Assembly: GCA_041623895.1 (NCBI GenBank)
Contig: JBFJVZ010000429.1
Location: 1 to 6,229, forward strand
From: JBFJVZ01 sp041623895
GTDB taxonomy: Bacteria > Planctomycetota > Planctomycetia > Pirellulales > Pirellulaceae
Direction: 5' to 3'
Length of the DNA stretch: 6,229 nucleotides
The number at the start of each line of letters is the position of its first letter. Position 1 is the first letter of the stretch. The notes beneath the pieces were generated by a model. That model saw nothing but the letters and a program-made list of their open reading frames with translations. It searched no databases and was not told the origin of the DNA. This document shows, piece by piece, positions 5,374 to 6,229 of this stretch. Made by a program: the position numbers and the translations under genes.

Positions 5374-6229
5374 ATGAGAGTTGATCGACGTCGTTTTCTT
5401 GCTGCTTCGGCGGCAACTGGCACGCTTGTTGCCGCTCCAGCCATTCACGCTCAATCGAAAGCCAAGCAATATCGCACGGCGTTGATCGGCAGCGGTTGGT
5501 GGGGCATGAACATTCTGCGTGAAGCGATGGCTCACGGACAAACGAAAGTCGTTGCCTTGTGTGATGTTGATGCGGACAAGCTTGAATTGGCGGCTGAAGA
5601 AGTCCAGGACATCTCCAGCGATCAACCGAAAACTTACGCTGATTTTCGCGAGATGCTGGACAAAGAAGAAATCGAAATTGCGATCATTGCCACCCCCGAT
5701 CATTGGCACGCTTTGAATAGTCTGGCCGCCATCGAATCGGGAGCTCATCTGTTTGTCGAAAAGCCAACCGGGCACACGATCGGAGAAAGCCGAGCGATGC
5801 TGGACGCGGCCCGGGCAGCCAAGCGAACCGTGCAGGTTGGTTTACACCGCCGCGTCGGGCCGCACTACGTTTCCGGCATGCAATTTCTGAAGGACGGGGG
5901 AGCCGGACAGATCGGTCTGGTCGAAATGTTTGTCAACAGCCGCGGAGGCGTGGAAACTCCCACGCGGAACAGCTCACCGCCGGAGACTCTTGATTGGGAT
6001 ATGTATTGTGGACCGGCCCCGCTGCGTCCTTTCAATCGAAAGATCCACCCCGGCGGATTTCGCCACTTTCTTGATTTCGCGAATGGCACGCTCGGTGACT
6101 GGGGCGTTCACTGGTTGGATCAAGTCCTTTGGTGGACCGATGAGCTTTACCCGCAAACGGTCTATTCGACCGGGGGTCGTCCGATCAAAGGCGAGGTTGT
6201 TTTCAATGACAAAGAACAAACGACGGACA
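5374..6229 (+). CDS. Tat-exported Gfo/Idh/MocA family NAD(P)-dependent oxidoreductase, 3'-truncated
   Basis: The frame is open from the ATG at 5374 to the window end (285 codons plus one base), so the C terminus is missing; comparable planctomycete proteins usually exceed 400 residues. The N terminus MRVDRRRFLAASAATG is a twin-arginine signal (R5-R6-x-F8-L9) followed by a hydrophobic stretch and a likely cut after AIHA (A26), so the enzyme should be exported folded with its cofactor. The Rossmann fold begins ALIGSGWWGMN, with GxGxxG at G39, G41 and G44, and the nucleotide-ribose acid is probably D64 in LCDVD. Family signatures follow: TPDHWH at 107-112, the EKP lysine motif at 129-131, and a D242-x-x-x-H246 pair in GDWGVHWLD, the position of the usual catalytic Asp/His. 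The family oxidises or reduces hydroxyls on sugars and inositols; the substrate here is unknown. The start is supported by the Tat motif, though its ribosome binding site is weak. It may have its own promoter in the preceding 154-nt gap. Confidence 0.93.
   Translation, partial: MRVDRRRFLAASAATGTLVAAPAIHAQSKAKQYRTALIGSGWWGMNILREAMAHGQTKVVALCDVDADKLELAAEEVQDISSDQPKTYADFREMLDKEEIEIAIIATPDHWHALNSLAAIESGAHLFVEKPTGHTIGESRAMLDAARAAKRTVQVGLHRRVGPHYVSGMQFLKDGGAGQIGLVEMFVNSRGGVETPTRNSSPPETLDWDMYCGPAPLRPFNRKIHPGGFRHFLDFANGTLGDWGVHWLDQVLWWTDELYPQTVYSTGGRPIKGEVVFNDKEQTTD

Noticed and set aside
5254..5775. Minus-strand open frame of 173 codons spanning the intergenic block and the start of the oxidoreductase
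   Set aside because: Most of it overlaps the Tat signal and Rossmann fold of the + strand gene, and the rest is the GC-rich repeat block; no motif supports it as a protein.
5974..6219. Minus-strand open frame of 81 codons near the window end
   Set aside because: It overlaps the conserved GDWGVHWLD region of the oxidoreductase on the + strand, whose family signatures run through the whole interval.
1..6229. CRISPR array, tRNA/rRNA, insertion sequence or phage module
   Set aside because: No regularly spaced repeats, tRNA-like cloverleaf, transposase or integrase motifs, or terminal inverted repeats were found on either strand by eye.

Overview
The window looks like a chromosomal segment of a Planctomycetota bacterium, probably Pirellulales-like. 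This is inferred from the gene mix: the end of a DUF1080/3-keto-disaccharide hydrolase domain protein, a very long multi-sensor hybrid histidine kinase, an exported PQQ-like beta-propeller protein whose mature end begins with the W-x-x-x-RGP-x-x-x-G-V-S pattern common in that phylum, and a Tat-exported Gfo/Idh/MocA oxidoreductase. Base composition is moderately GC-rich by eye. No species can be named from the sequence alone.

Layout, all genes on the + strand: (1) positions 3-170, C-terminal 55 residues of a DUF1080 protein whose start lies outside the window. (2) 171-320, a non-coding gap with a perfect 7-bp inverted repeat at 206-233 and a good ribosome binding site at 306-313. (3) 321-3944, a hybrid histidine kinase of about 1207 residues: eight predicted membrane helices, a coiled coil, two PAS domains, HisKA, HATPase, two receiver domains and an HPt domain. 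(4) 3957-5219, a 420-residue secreted beta-propeller protein, 12 nt downstream, with its ribosome binding site overlapping the kinase stop codon. (5) 5220-5373, a gap with GC-rich inverted repeats and a short direct repeat. (6) 5374-6229, the first 285 codons of a Gfo/Idh/MocA oxidoreductase with a twin-arginine signal, running off the window end.

How they may work together: the kinase holds an internal His-Asp-His phosphorelay (H567, receivers at D856 and D996, H1148) but no output domain, and no response regulator gene is visible. Its target must lie outside the window. The propeller gene is very probably co-transcribed with it and could be its extracytoplasmic partner, but this is inferred only from the gene arrangement. 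The flanking DUF1080 and Gfo/Idh/MocA proteins belong to families that can act in sequence on sugars (C3 oxidation, then cleavage of the 3-keto-glycoside). Both families are very numerous in planctomycetes, so their proximity is only suggestive. I see no CRISPR array, tRNA, rRNA, transposase or phage gene, and nothing that clearly amounts to an undescribed defence or mobile system.
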